From assembly GCF_918697865.1 (NCBI RefSeq), contig NZ_CAKKMV010000008.1, positions 1 through 64,000 on the forward strand: 64,000 nt of DNA. The letters are read 5' to 3'. Position 1 is the stretch's first letter, and the number at the start of each line of letters is the position of its first letter. Positions 8,716-19,073 of this stretch are shown in pieces. The stretch is from Massilia sp. Bi118. GTDB lineage: Bacteria > Pseudomonadota > Gammaproteobacteria > Burkholderiales > Burkholderiaceae_D. Under the pieces are notes generated by a model. It saw only the letters and a list, made by a program, of their open reading frames with translations. It was not told where the DNA came from and ran no database searches. The translations under genes and the position numbers were made by a program.

Positions 8716-8743
8716 CGTCATCCCCGCGAAAGCGGGAATGACG
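8716..8743. repeat. dRS3-like palindrome, single unit
   Basis: CGTCATCCCCGCG and CGGGAATGACG form one hairpin unit of the family described at 125-197. It stands alone in the gap between cheW and mnmA. Confidence 0.75.
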
Positions 8744-8773
8744 TGCAAAACGTTGCGGGTTACGCGTCAGCGT

Positions 8774-9883
8774 TCAAACTGCGCTGGCCGAATCGATGAT
8801 GCCGCCACCCAAACAAACATCCCCGTCATACAACACCGCCGACTGCCCCGGCGTCACCGCCCACTGCGCCTCGTCGAAGCGCAGGCTGAAACGGTCCAGC
8901 CCTTCCGGCGCCACGCTGCAGGCCACATCGGCCTGGCGGTAGCGGGTCTTGGCCGACAGCGCACGCGGCGCAGGCGGCTCGCCGGCGATCCAGCTTGCCT
9001 GGCCCGCGCCCAGTTCCGCGGACAGCAGCCACGGGTGGTCGTGGCCCTGCACGATGTACAGGGTGTTGCTGGCGATATCCTTGCGCGCGACGAACCACGG
9101 CTCGCTGGTGCCGTCCGCGTTCTTGTGCGACTTCAGGCCGCCGATGCCGATGCCTTTTCGCTGACCCAGCGTGTAGAAGGACAGGCCGACGTGCTCGCCG
9201 ACCGTCTGGCCGTTATCCAGCTTGATCGGACCCGGCTTGTGCTGCAGGTAGCGGCCCAGGAATTCGCGGAAGGGGCGCTCGCCGATGAAGCAGATCCCGG
9301 TCGAGTCCTTCTTGGCGGCGTTCGGCAGCTGCAGCTTTTCGGCGATCTTGCGGACCTCGTTCTTGGGGATCTCGCCCAGCGGGAACAGGGCTTTCGAGAG
9401 CTGCGCCTGGTTCAGGCGGTGCAGAAAGTAGCTCTGGTCCTTGGTCGAATCGAAGGCCTTCAGCAGTTCGAACTTGCCGGTCCCCAGGTTCTCGCGCACG
9501 CGCGCATAGTGGCCGGTCGCGATCAGGTCGGCGCCCAGCTTCATGGCGTGGTCGAGGAAGGCCTTGAACTTGATCTCGGCGTTGCACAGCACGTCCGGGT
9601 TCGGCGTGCGGCCGGCCTGGTACTCGCGCAGGAATTCCGCGAACACGCGGTCCTTGTATTCGGCGGCGAAGTTGACGGCCTCGATGTCCACGCCGACCAC
9701 GTCGGCCACGCTGGCCGCGTCGATCCAGTCCTGGCGCGTGGAGCAGTATTCGGAATCGTCGTCGTCTTCCCAGTTCTTCATGAACAGGCCGACGACTTCA
9801 TAGCCTTGTTCCTTCAGCATCCAGGCCGCGACCGAGGAGTCGACGCCGCCCGACATCCCGATCACGACTTTTTTCTTGCTCAT
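8774..9883 (-). CDS. mnmA: tRNA-specific 2-thiouridylase MnmA
   Basis: This is a 369-residue enzyme that thiolates U34 of tRNAs for Lys, Glu and Gln using ATP and a persulfide. The PP-loop is [16 protein letters not shown]. The catalytic cysteines appear in [11 protein letters not shown] and [17 protein letters not shown] and DQSYFLHRL are further family signatures, and the C-terminal beta-barrel ends GGGIIDSA. Length is standard. It lies 5 nt after the Nudix gene, the same neighbour order as nudJ-mnmA in E. coli, indicating co-transcription. Confidence 0.97.
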   Translation of the reverse strand: MSKKKVVIGMSGGVDSSVAAWMLKEQGYEVVGLFMKNWEDDDDSEYCSTRQDWIDAASVADVVGVDIEAVNFAAEYKDRVFAEFLREYQAGRTPNPDVLCNAEIKFKAFLDHAMKLGADLIATGHYARVRENLGTGKFELLKAFDSTKDQSYFLHRLNQAQLSKALFPLGEIPKNEVRKIAEKLQLPNAAKKDSTGICFIGERPFREFLGRYLQHKPGPIKLDNGQTVGEHVGLSFYTLGQRKGIGIGGLKSHKNADGTSEPWFVARKDIASNTLYIVQGHDHPWLLSAELGAGQASWIAGEPPAPRALSAKTRYRQADVACSVAPEGLDRFSLRFDEAQWAVTPGQSAVLYDGDVCLGGGIIDSASAV

Positions 9884-9888
9884 TGTGT

Positions 9889-10395
9889 TCAGCTTACGTT
9901 CGGTTGGGTTGGCAGCCCGCCATGGAAGACGGACTCATCTGTGTAGATCAGGTCCAGCGAGGTGCGCTTGCCGGCCAGGTAGTCGTCCACGCATTTCAGC
10001 ACGGTCGGGCTGCGGTGGCGCTCCTGGCAGGCCGCGAGTTCGTCGCGGGTCATCCACAGGGTGCGCAGGATGCCATCGTCGAGCGGCCGGTCGTATTGCT
10101 TGCCCGGCTTGCCGCAGAAGGTGAAGCGCAGGTAAGTTACGTCGGCGCCGCGCGACTTCGAGTGGTAGCGCGAGATGTACATGCCGACCAGCGCTTCGGG
10201 GATGAACTCGTGCGCGGTTTCTTCCATGGCTTCGCGAATGACCGCCTGTTCGAGCGATTCGAATGGATCGAGGTGGCCAGCCGGCTGATTCAACCGGATG
10301 CCGTCGCTGGTTTCCTCTTCGATCAGCAGGAAGCGGCCGTCATCGCGCTGGATGATGGCGGCGACGGTCACCGATGGTCTGAAGGTATGGGTCAT
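9889..10395 (-). CDS. nudJ: Nudix hydrolase, NudJ-like
   Basis: This is a 168-residue protein. The Nudix box runs from [13 protein letters not shown] to [10 protein letters not shown]; the Gly normally found after the EE pair is Ala here, while the metal-binding Glu residues are kept. E. coli NudJ hydrolyses nucleoside tri- and diphosphates and the thiamine precursor HMP-PP. Gene order with mnmA supports the NudJ assignment, but substrate is not visible in the sequence. The start ATG begins [16 protein letters not shown], typical for the family. Confidence 0.85.
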   Translation of the reverse strand: MTHTFRPSVTVAAIIQRDDGRFLLIEEETSDGIRLNQPAGHLDPFESLEQAVIREAMEETAHEFIPEALVGMYISRYHSKSRGADVTYLRFTFCGKPGKQYDRPLDDGILRTLWMTRDELAACQERHRSPTVLKCVDDYLAGKRTSLDLIYTDESVFHGGLPTQPNVS

Positions 10396-10585
10396 GCGCG
10401 TCCTTGAAAATGTGCCGACATTCTACCTTGATGAAAAGGTCGTTGCTTGCACGCACGCTGCATTGCAACAGTTCCAGCCGGGGTTTTCGCTTGATTTGAT
10501 ACAAAAAACAGTGGGATATGCCTAGGTCAGTAACACGTTGAGCAGGAAAATTGCCGATCTGTTTACGAAATACCACTGATCGGTA

Positions 10586-10614
10586 TTGACAACAGCTCTT
10601 GTCCACTTTGGCAT
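10586..10614 (+). promoter_or_regulatory. Candidate sigma-70 promoter for pntAA
   Basis: A perfect TTGACA lies at 10586-10591, 62 nt before the pntAA start. The hexamer 17 nt downstream (TGGCAT, 10609-10614) is a poor -10 match, so the call is tentative. I see no gene in 10396-10653. Confidence 0.35.
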
Positions 10615-10653
10615 GCTAGATTGTAGACAGTTTATCAATTTAATGGGGGCATC

Positions 10654-11766
10654 ATGAAGATTGGTGTACCGGCCGAATCGCGGCCGGGCGAAACACGCGT
10701 CGCCGCAACGCCCGAAACCGTCAAGAAGCTGGCCGCCCAGCACGAGGTGCTCGTGCAGTCAGGCGCCGGCCTGCATGCCTCCGTGCCTGATGACGCCTAC
10801 GCCGCTGCCGGCGCCCGCATCGTCACTGCCCAGGAAGCGTTTCAGGCGGAGCTGGTGCTGAAGGTGCGCGCCCCGAATGCCGACGAACGCTACCTGATGC
10901 AGCCCGGCGCCGCCCTGGTCGGCATGCTGAACCCCTTCGATACCGAAAACCTGGCCGCGATGGCCGACAAGCGCCTCACCGCCTTTGCCCTCGAAGCCGC
11001 GCCGCGCATCACGCGCGCGCAGTCGATGGACGTGCTGTCCTCGCAGGCGAACATCGCCGGCTACAAGGCGGTCATGATGGCCGCCAACGCCTACCAGCGC
11101 TTCATGCCGATGCTGATGACGGCCGCCGGCACCGTGAAGGCGGCGCGCGTGCTGATCATGGGCGTCGGCGTGGCCGGCCTGCAGGCGATCGCCACCGCCA
11201 AGCGCCTGGGCGCCGTGATCGAGGCGTCCGACGTGCGCCCGCCGGTCAAGGAGCAGGTCGAGTCGCTGGGCGCCAAGTTCATCGACGTGCCCTTCATTAC
11301 CGACGAAGAAAAGGAGATCGCGCAAGGCGTGGGCGGTTATGCGCGCCCGATGCCGGCCGATTGGATGCGCCGCCAGGCCGAACTGGTGCACGAGCGCGCC
11401 AGGCTGGCCGACATCGTCATCACCACCGCGCTGATCCCCGGCCGCAAGGCGCCGGTCCTGATCCTTGAGGACACGGTGCGCGCCATGAAACCCGGCTCCG
11501 TCATCGTCGACATGGCGATCGAGCAGGGCGGCAACTGCCCGCTGACGGAACTGGGTAAAACCGTGGTCAAGCACGGCGTCACCCTGATCGGCGAGCCGAA
11601 CCTGCCGGCCCTGGTGGCGGCCGACGCCTCGGCCCTTTACGCGCGCAACGTGCTCGATTTCCTGAAACTCATCGTCGACAAGGAGGGCAAGCTGGCCTTC
11701 GACCGCGAGGACGAGATCGTGAAGGCGGTGATGGTGTGCGCCGACGGCGAAGTGCTGCGCAAATAA
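10654..11766 (+). CDS. pntAA: NAD(P) transhydrogenase subunit alpha part 1 (PntAA)
   Basis: This is a 370-residue cytosolic NAD(H)-binding domain I of the proton-translocating transhydrogenase. It begins MKIGVPAESRPGETRVAATP, which is diagnostic of the PntA/alanine dehydrogenase family. The Rossmann motif is VLIMGVGVAGLQAIATAKRLGA, and QANIAGYKAVMMAA and MKPGSVIVDMAIEQGGN are conserved. The alpha subunit is split into two genes, as is common outside enterobacteria. A GGGGG ribosome site lies just before the ATG. The enzyme exchanges hydride between NADH and NADP+ driven by the proton gradient. Confidence 0.97.
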   Translation: MKIGVPAESRPGETRVAATPETVKKLAAQHEVLVQSGAGLHASVPDDAYAAAGARIVTAQEAFQAELVLKVRAPNADERYLMQPGAALVGMLNPFDTENLAAMADKRLTAFALEAAPRITRAQSMDVLSSQANIAGYKAVMMAANAYQRFMPMLMTAAGTVKAARVLIMGVGVAGLQAIATAKRLGAVIEASDVRPPVKEQVESLGAKFIDVPFITDEEKEIAQGVGGYARPMPADWMRRQAELVHERARLADIVITTALIPGRKAPVLILEDTVRAMKPGSVIVDMAIEQGGNCPLTELGKTVVKHGVTLIGEPNLPALVAADASALYARNVLDFLKLIVDKEGKLAFDREDEIVKAVMVCADGEVLRK

Positions 11767-11773
11767 CACTCAT

Positions 11774-11855
11774 CGTCGTTCCCGCGAAGGCGGGAACCCA
11801 AGTTCAGCTAGCGTTACGCGAACGGACTTGGATCCCCGCCTGCGCGGGGATGACG
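11774..11855. repeat. dRS3-like long palindromic repeat
   Basis: Two complete units face each other: CGTCGTTCCCGCG...AACCCAAGTT and ACTTGGATCCCCGC...GGGATGACG. It lies between pntAA and pntAB inside the operon, so it would be transcribed and form a hairpin in the mRNA. Confidence 0.85.
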
Positions 11856-11883
11856 GTAACTGGAATTCGGAAGGAGAAACAAT

Positions 11884-12228
11884 ATGGAAATCAGCCACAC
11901 AATCATCAACCTGATCATCTTCGTGCTGGCGATCTACGTCGGCTACCACGTGGTGTGGACCGTCACGCCGGCCCTGCACACGCCGCTGATGGCAGTGACC
12001 AATGCGGTGTCGGCCATCATCATCGTCGGCGCCATGCTGGCGGCCGGCCTGACCGAGGGCGTGACCGGCCAGGTGGCGGGCACGCTGGCCGTGGCGCTGG
12101 CTGCCGTCAACGTGTTCGGCGGCTTCCTGGTCACCCAGCGCATGCTGGAGATGTTCAAGAAGAAGGAGCCGAAAGCTTCCCGCGAAGCGAAGTCCGCGCC
12201 CGCCGCGCGTGAAAAGGAGACGGCATGA
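11884..12228 (+). CDS. pntAB: NAD(P) transhydrogenase subunit alpha part 2 (PntAB)
   Basis: This is a 114-residue membrane part of the split alpha subunit. Three hydrophobic segments are visible: IINLIIFVLAIYVGYHVVW, AVSAIIIVGAMLAAGL and VAGTLAVALAAVNVFGGFLV, the last followed by TQRMLEMFKKKE. It ends in a charged cytoplasmic tail. It is preceded by GGAGAAAC. Its stop overlaps the pntB start (ATGA), so the two membrane subunits are translationally coupled. Confidence 0.96.
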   Translation: MEISHTIINLIIFVLAIYVGYHVVWTVTPALHTPLMAVTNAVSAIIIVGAMLAAGLTEGVTGQVAGTLAVALAAVNVFGGFLVTQRMLEMFKKKEPKASREAKSAPAAREKETA

Positions 12229-13682
12229 ATTTCGTCAGCATGAATGTGGTGACGCTGCTCTACCTGGTGGCGTCGGTATGCTTCATCCAGGCGCTGAAGG
12301 GCCTGTCCTCGCCCTCGACGGCGCGCATGGGCAATGTGTTCGGCATGAGCGGGATGGCGATTGCGGTCGTCACCACGATCGCCTTGATGTTCAAATTAAA
12401 AGAGCAGATCCAGACCGGCGGCATGGGCTTCGGCCTGGTGCTGCTGGGCGTGGTCGTGGGTGGCGCGATCGGCACCGTTGCCGCGCGCAAGGTCGAGATG
12501 ACCAAGATGCCGGAGCTGGTGGCGGCCATGCACTCGCTCATCGGCCTGGCCGCGGTCTGCATCGCGATTGCCGCCGTGTCCGAGCCCTGGGCCTTCAACA
12601 TCGCCGCCCGCGATGCCGCGCTCCCCTTCGGCAACCGCCTGGAACTGTTCATCGGTACTTTCGTGGGCGCCGTGACCTTCTCCGGTTCCGTGATCGCCTT
12701 TGGCAAGCTGGCGGGCAAATATAAATTCCGCCTGTTCCAGGGCGCGCCGGTGCGCTATCCGGGCCAGCACCTGATCAACCTGCTGGTGGCGATCGCCATC
12801 ATCGCGCTGGGCCTGGTGTTCTGCTTCTCGGATGGCGTGGCGCCGGCCTGGACGCCGTATATCGTGATGGCCGTGCTGTCCTTCGTGCTGGGTGTACTCA
12901 TCATCATCCCGATCGGCGGCGCCGACATGCCGGTGGTGGTGTCGATGCTGAACTCCTATTCGGGATGGGCGGCGGCCGGCATCGGCTTCTCGCTGAATAA
13001 CTCGATGCTGATCATCGCCGGTTCGCTGGTGGGCTCGAGTGGCGCGATCCTGTCGTACATCATGTGCAAGGCGATGAACCGCTCCTTTTTCAATGTGATC
13101 CTGGGCGGTTTCGGCGGCGAGGCAACGAGTACCGACGCCGGCGGCGCCAAGGAGCAGCGCCCAGTCAAATCCGGCTCGCCGGAGGACGCCGCCTTCATCC
13201 TGCAGAACGCCGAATCGGTGATCATCGTGCCGGGCTACGGCCTGGCGGTGGCGCGCGCCCAGCACACGGTCAAGGAACTGGTCGACAAGCTGACGGAACA
13301 TGGCGTGACGGTGCGCTACGCGATCCACCCGGTGGCGGGACGCATGCCCGGCCACATGAACGTGCTGCTGGCCGAGGCCGAGGTGCCCTACGACCAGGTG
13401 GCGGAAATGGAGGACATCAACGGCGAGTTCGGCCAGACCGACGTGGTGCTGGTGCTGGGCGCGAACGACGTGGTGAACCCGGCGGCCAAGGACCCGAAAT
13501 CGCCGATCGCCGGCATGCCCATCCTGGAGGCCTATAAAGCCAAGAGCATCATCGTCAACAAGCGCTCGATGGCGTCCGGCTATGCGGGCCTGGACAACGA
13601 CCTGTTCTATCAGCCGAACACGATGATGGTGTTTGGCGATGCGAAGAAGGTGATCGAATCGATGGTGAAAGCAGTGGAATGA
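12225..13682 (+). CDS. pntB: NAD(P) transhydrogenase subunit beta (PntB)
   Basis: This is a 485-residue protein. The N-terminal half has about nine membrane helices that form the proton channel. The C-terminal half (from about residue 300) is the NADP(H)-binding domain III, with IIVPGYGLAVARAQHTVKEL, IHPVAGRMPGHMNVLLAEA and VLGANDVVNPAA. Length is normal. The start overlaps the pntAB stop by 4 nt. With PntAA and PntAB it makes up the complete energy-linked transhydrogenase that supplies NADPH. Confidence 0.97.
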   Translation: MNFVSMNVVTLLYLVASVCFIQALKGLSSPSTARMGNVFGMSGMAIAVVTTIALMFKLKEQIQTGGMGFGLVLLGVVVGGAIGTVAARKVEMTKMPELVAAMHSLIGLAAVCIAIAAVSEPWAFNIAARDAALPFGNRLELFIGTFVGAVTFSGSVIAFGKLAGKYKFRLFQGAPVRYPGQHLINLLVAIAIIALGLVFCFSDGVAPAWTPYIVMAVLSFVLGVLIIIPIGGADMPVVVSMLNSYSGWAAAGIGFSLNNSMLIIAGSLVGSSGAILSYIMCKAMNRSFFNVILGGFGGEATSTDAGGAKEQRPVKSGSPEDAAFILQNAESVIIVPGYGLAVARAQHTVKELVDKLTEHGVTVRYAIHPVAGRMPGHMNVLLAEAEVPYDQVAEMEDINGEFGQTDVVLVLGANDVVNPAAKDPKSPIAGMPILEAYKAKSIIVNKRSMASGYAGLDNDLFYQPNTMMVFGDAKKVIESMVKAVE

Positions 13683-13689
13683 AACAGCA

Positions 13690-13720
13690 GGCGGGCACGG
13701 CCGACTGTGCCGCGCCCGCC
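13690..13720 (+). terminator. GC-rich hairpin after pntB, possible terminator
   Basis: Arms GGCGGGC (13690-13696) and GCCCGCC (13714-13720) enclose a second paired step, CGGC/GCCG. The hairpin starts 7 nt after the pntB stop. There is no U-run, so it may need Rho or act only as a stabilising 3' hairpin. Confidence 0.45.
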
Positions 13721-13801
13721 ACACATTTGCGTATCGTCCACGGCTGAATTTGCGAAGTTGATATAGTGGATCGGTTGTCTACATCCTTCGTGGAGGCAGC
13801 C

Positions 13802-14644
13802 ATGCAAAAAATCAACTATCTCAACGTTGGTTGCGGCAAGAAGTTCCACCCGGCGTGGACCAACGTCGACATGGCCTCGAGCAGTCCGCACGTCGAGGTC
13901 CATAACCTGCTGCACGGGTTTCCGTATCCCGACAACCAGTTCGACGTCGTCTACCATTCCCAGGTGCTGGAACACGTCCCCAAGGACAAGGCGCCCGGCT
14001 TCGTGCGCGAATGCCTTCGGGTCCTGAAACCCGGCGGCGTGCTGCGCGTGGTGGTGCCCGACCTGGAAAACATCGCCATCGAATACCTGCGTCACCTGAA
14101 GGAAAACCTCGAGCATCCGAGTGCGGTGTCAAGCGCCAATTACGACTGGATCCTGCTCGAGCTGTTCGACCAGACGGTGCGCAACCGGCCGGAAGGCGAG
14201 ATGGGCGATTTCCTGAAGCAGCCGCGCCTGCCCAACGAGGACTACATCGTCGAGCGCATCGGGCACGTCGGGCGCAGCATCATCGCCCGCGGGCGCAGCC
14301 AGGCCGACGGCAGCGCCGCCGCGCAGCCCACCCCCATGATGGCGAAGCTGAAAAAGGTCACGCCCAAACGGCTCGCCAGCCACCTGCGCGTCAAGCTGCG
14401 CGACAAGCTGGGCAGCGAGGCCCTGCGTATCGGCGCCTTCCGGCTGAGCGGGGAAATCCACATGTGGATGTACGACCGCTACTCGCTGGGCCGGCTGCTG
14501 GAGCAGGCCGGCTTCACCAACGTGCGGCGGGTGGATGCGCACAGCAGTGCGATTCCGGACTGGCAGGCCTATGAGCTGGATGTGAAGGATGGATCGGTGA
14601 TCGATCCGACCTCATTGTTCATGGAAGCGAGCAAGCCGGGGTAG
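13802..14644 (+). CDS. SAM-dependent methyltransferase (class I, type 11)
   Basis: This is a 280-residue protein. The SAM-binding motif I is LNVGCGKKFHPAWTNVDM. HSQVLEHVPKD and VLKPGGVLRVVVPDLE are motifs II and III of the type 11 family. An insert rich in Arg/Lys (KKVTPKRLASHLRVKLRDKL) separates the two halves of the fold, and the C-terminus includes HMWMYDRYSLGRLLEQAGFTNV. Relatives often methylate sugars in polysaccharide loci, but none is nearby, so the substrate is open. The ATG at 13802 has GGAGG 5 nt upstream and was preferred over an in-frame GTG at 13766. Confidence 0.88.
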   Translation: MQKINYLNVGCGKKFHPAWTNVDMASSSPHVEVHNLLHGFPYPDNQFDVVYHSQVLEHVPKDKAPGFVRECLRVLKPGGVLRVVVPDLENIAIEYLRHLKENLEHPSAVSSANYDWILLELFDQTVRNRPEGEMGDFLKQPRLPNEDYIVERIGHVGRSIIARGRSQADGSAAAQPTPMMAKLKKVTPKRLASHLRVKLRDKLGSEALRIGAFRLSGEIHMWMYDRYSLGRLLEQAGFTNVRRVDAHSSAIPDWQAYELDVKDGSVIDPTSLFMEASKPG

Positions 14645-14677
14645 GGTAGGGTGGGCACACCGTGCCCACGCAGCGAA

Positions 14678-15846
14678 TCAGCGGCGGCCGAACATCATCA
14701 ATTCCGCCAGCAGCATCCGCGCCGGCTTCACGGTATCCAGCGCCGCCAGCGCCAGCCCGAACAGCGGCTGCAGCGGGCCCTTGTCCGCGAACACGCGCGC
14801 CATCGTGTCGGTGGCGCGGATCACCATGCCGCGGTCGCCTTCGCGTTCGCTCGCAAAGCGGTCGATGGCGGCCGGCGTCATCTCGCGCGCCAGCAGTCTC
14901 GCCAGCACGGCCGCATCACGCAAGCCCAGGTTCAGGCCCTGGCCCGCCACCGGGTGCAGGGTCTGGGCCGCGTTCCCGATCGCCACCGTGCGGCTGCTTG
15001 CGCGCGGGTCCGCGTTCAGGCCGAGCGGGAAGGCGAGGCGCGGCGACACTTTCGTAAAATGTCCCAGGCGCTCGCCGAAGGCTTCGCCCAGTTCGTGCAG
15101 GAAGGCGTCCTCGCCCAGGTCCAGCAGGTGCTGGGCGCGCTCGGGCTGCACGCACCACACCAGCGCGTACTGGTGTCCGTCGGCGCCATCCTGCGGCAGC
15201 AGGGCCAGCGGGCCTTCGTCCGTAAAACGCTCGAAGGCACGGTGCGCGAGCGGGCTGCTTGCGGAGACGCGGGCAATCACGGCGGTCTGGCCGTAGTCGC
15301 GCGTGGTGGTCTTGTCTGCCTGTTCGCCGAACACGCCGCCTTCGGCCTGCACGGCGACTTGCGCGTGCACGCTGCGGCCGTCGTCGAGCTGCAGCTGCAC
15401 GCTGTCGGCGCGTTCGACGATGTCCGTCACGCGCAGCGGGCGCAGCACCTGCACGCCGGCGCGCTCGCAGGCGCGGGCGAGGGCGTCGACCACGTCGCCA
15501 TAGCGCGCCACATAGCCCAGCGCTTCCAGGTCGTGTTCGTCGCGGTCCATCATGCTGCGGCCCAGGTGGCCGCGGCGCGAGACGTGGATCTGGTGGATGG
15601 CGGTGGCCGACGATCCAATACCGGGCCACGCCTTGACCTCTTCCAGCAGCAGGCGGCTGCCCCAGGCCAGCGCGATCGAGCGCGGATCGGAGATGGCCTG
15701 GCCCAGCGACTTGCCGTCGATGAGGACGATGCGCTTGCCCTCGACGCCGCGCCGCGCCAGCAAGGCGGCCAGCGCCATGCCCACCGGGCCAGCGCCGCAG
15801 ATGGCGACGTCGGCTTCCAGCGTTTCTTCAGTCTTCGGCACCTCGC

Positions 15847-15850
<4 letters not shown>
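14678..15850 (-). CDS. ubiH: UbiH/UbiF/VisC-family FAD-dependent ubiquinone hydroxylase
   Basis: This is a 390-residue flavoprotein monooxygenase. The FAD-binding start is DVAICGAGPVGMALAALLARR. The second FAD motif is TVAIGNAAQTLHPVAGQGLN with LGLRDAAVLARLL. These enzymes hydroxylate the ring of ubiquinone intermediates. The family has several members with different ring positions. The position directly after pepP, as in the E. coli pepP-ubiH operon, favours UbiH. Its start overlaps the pepP stop by 4 nt (ATGA), indicating coupling. Confidence 0.85.
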
Positions 15851-17177
<1,327 letters not shown>

Positions 17178-17181
<4 letters not shown>

Positions 17182-17903
17182 GGTGTTGTCCTGGCTTTGG
17201 CGGCGTAAGGGGCGTTGAGTTCTTCCAGCTGGCGCACGGTGCCGACGTTGACCCACTCGCCGTCGTAGATTTCGCCGCCGACCCGGCCCTCATCGATGAA
17301 CTTGCGCATGAGTGGGCCGAATTTCAGGAACTCGCCGGCCTTGATGCCGTCGAACATTTCAGGACGGTAGACGCCGATGCCCGCGAAATTCCACTTCGGC
17401 GAACCTTCGTTCGTCAGCGTGTACATGGTCAGGCCAAAGTCGCCTTCCGGGTTGTGCCAGGGGTTGGGCGTCAAATACAGCCAGGCGATGTCGCGCTTGT
17501 CGGCGGGGATCGGCCGGCCGACGGCGTCATTGTCCGGCAGCGCGTCCAGCACCTGCTCGAAGTCGAAGTAAGGCGCGTAGATGTCGCCGGACACCGCCAG
17601 GAAGGGTTCGTCGCCCAGCAGGTGCAGGGCGTTGGCGATGCCGCCGGCGGTTTCCAGCGGGGTCGGCTCGTGCGAGTAGACGATGCGCGCGCCGTAGCGG
17701 CTGCCGTCGCCCAGCTCCGCCTCGATCATGTGGCCGAGGTGGGAGTGGTTGATGACGATGTCCCTGATGCCGGCGCGGACCAGGTTCATCACGTGGTAGG
17801 TGATGAGCGGACGGCCGCGCACCTTGAGCAGGGGCTTGGGGCAGGCGTCCGTCAGCGGACGCATACGTTCGCCGCGGCCGGCGGCGAAGATCATGGCTTT
17901 CAT
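17178..17903 (-). CDS. murU: N-acetylmuramate alpha-1-phosphate uridylyltransferase MurU
   Basis: This is a 241-residue nucleotidyltransferase. The signature MKAMIFAAGRGERMRPLTDA with CPKPLLKV binds the nucleotide; SGDIYAPYFDF holds a metal-binding Asp, and GSPKWNFAGIGVYRPEMF is conserved. MurU converts MurNAc-1-phosphate to UDP-MurNAc in the fosfomycin-independent peptidoglycan recycling route. The assignment rests on family signature plus the preceding amgK, 16 nt away, which supplies its substrate. An extended in-frame start 60 nt upstream would overlap amgK and lacks conservation. Confidence 0.92.
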
Positions 17904-17919
17904 GCGTTCGGTCCGGGAA

Positions 17920-18978
17920 TCAGAAGGTGTAACCGACCGAAGGCGCCTTGTCCTCGAAGGCATCGAGAAGGCGCAGCAGCGGTTTGAGTTCGGTGTAGCG
18001 GTTGGCGGTCTTACGCACGTAGTCCATCACGGTCGGCAGGTCGCCCAGGTAGTTCGGCTTGCCGTCGCGGTAGTTCAGGCGGCAGAAGATGCCGAGGATC
18101 TTCAGGTGGCGCTGCAGGGCCATGTATTCGAAGTCGCGGTAGAAGGCGTCGATGTCCGGGTTGACCGGCAGGCCCATCTGCTTGGCGCTTTGCCAGTAGC
18201 GCACCACCCAGTCGAGCACGAATTCCTCGTCCCACTGGATGTAGGCGTCGCGCATCAGCGAACCCAGGTCGTAGGTGATGGGGCCGTACACGGCGTCCTG
18301 GAAGTCCAGCACGCCCGGGTTGCCCTGGTCGAGGAACATCAGGTTGCGGGAGTGGAAATCGCGGTGCATGAACACCTGCTGCTGGGCCAGCACGTTGGCG
18401 CAGATGGCTTCGAACACCTTGTCCAGCTGGGCCTGCTGCTTTTCGTCCATCGTGACGCCCAGGTGGCGGCCGATGAACCATTCCGGGAACAGGTTCAGTT
18501 CGCGCAGCACGAAGGCGCGGTCGAACTCGGGCAGCACGCCGGGCTGGCTGGAGAGCTGGAACTTGATCAGGGCGTCGACGGCATCCGAGTACATGAAGGA
18601 AGCGTTGTCGGCGTTCAGGCGCTGCAGGTAGGTGGTGGTGCCGAGGTCGGACAGCAGCAGGAAGCCGTCCTCGACCTTGCGGGCGACGATGGCCGGCACG
18701 GTGACGCCGGCGTCGAACAGCAGGCCGTCCACGTGGATGTAGGCCGGCACGTTTTCGCGCTCCGGCGGGGCGTCCATGGCGACCAGGGTGTCGCCCAGCC
18801 TGGCGCGTAGCGCCGGCACAACATCGAGCCGGAAGTAGCGGCGGAAGCTGGCATCGGCGGAGGCCGGGCGCATGCTCCCGACCTCGACCAGGTCGAGACT
18901 GCCCAGCCATGCGGTCAGCTGGGCCAGGCGGGCATCCTTGTCGATGGGGGCGGGAGTTTGTTGAGACAGAGAAGACAT
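17920..18978 (-). CDS. amgK: N-acetylmuramate/N-acetylglucosamine anomeric kinase AmgK
   Basis: This is a 352-residue aminoglycoside-phosphotransferase-fold kinase. The nucleotide-binding strand is SADASFRRYFRLDV; the catalytic loop is VFMHRDFHSRNLMFLD, and the metal-binding motif is GVLDFQDAVYGPITYDLGSL. AmgK phosphorylates MurNAc at C1, feeding MurU. The pair lies divergent from lptD, the arrangement known in Pseudomonas and many betaproteobacteria. The start was set at MSSLSQQTPAPIDK; a longer in-frame reading would cross the lptD promoter region. Confidence 0.93.
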   Translation of the reverse strand: MSSLSQQTPAPIDKDARLAQLTAWLGSLDLVEVGSMRPASADASFRRYFRLDVVPALRARLGDTLVAMDAPPERENVPAYIHVDGLLFDAGVTVPAIVARKVEDGFLLLSDLGTTTYLQRLNADNASFMYSDAVDALIKFQLSSQPGVLPEFDRAFVLRELNLFPEWFIGRHLGVTMDEKQQAQLDKVFEAICANVLAQQQVFMHRDFHSRNLMFLDQGNPGVLDFQDAVYGPITYDLGSLMRDAYIQWDEEFVLDWVVRYWQSAKQMGLPVNPDIDAFYRDFEYMALQRHLKILGIFCRLNYRDGKPNYLGDLPTVMDYVRKTANRYTELKPLLRLLDAFEDKAPSVGYTF

Positions 18979-19018
18979 GAAGCGTCCCGGTGAATCCGGT
19001 TGAGGTAAGGAATTCCCA

Positions 19019-19024
19019 TATAAT
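19019..19024 (+). promoter_or_regulatory. Candidate -10 element upstream of lptD
   Basis: A perfect TATAAT sits 50 nt before the lptD ATG in the 95-nt divergent gap with amgK. The best -35-like hexamer, TTGAGG, is only 13 nt away, so the call is weak. Confidence 0.35.
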
Positions 19025-19073
19025 AAGGGATTCAATCCAAAAAATCGCCCTCTATGGTGCAACGCGATCTTTC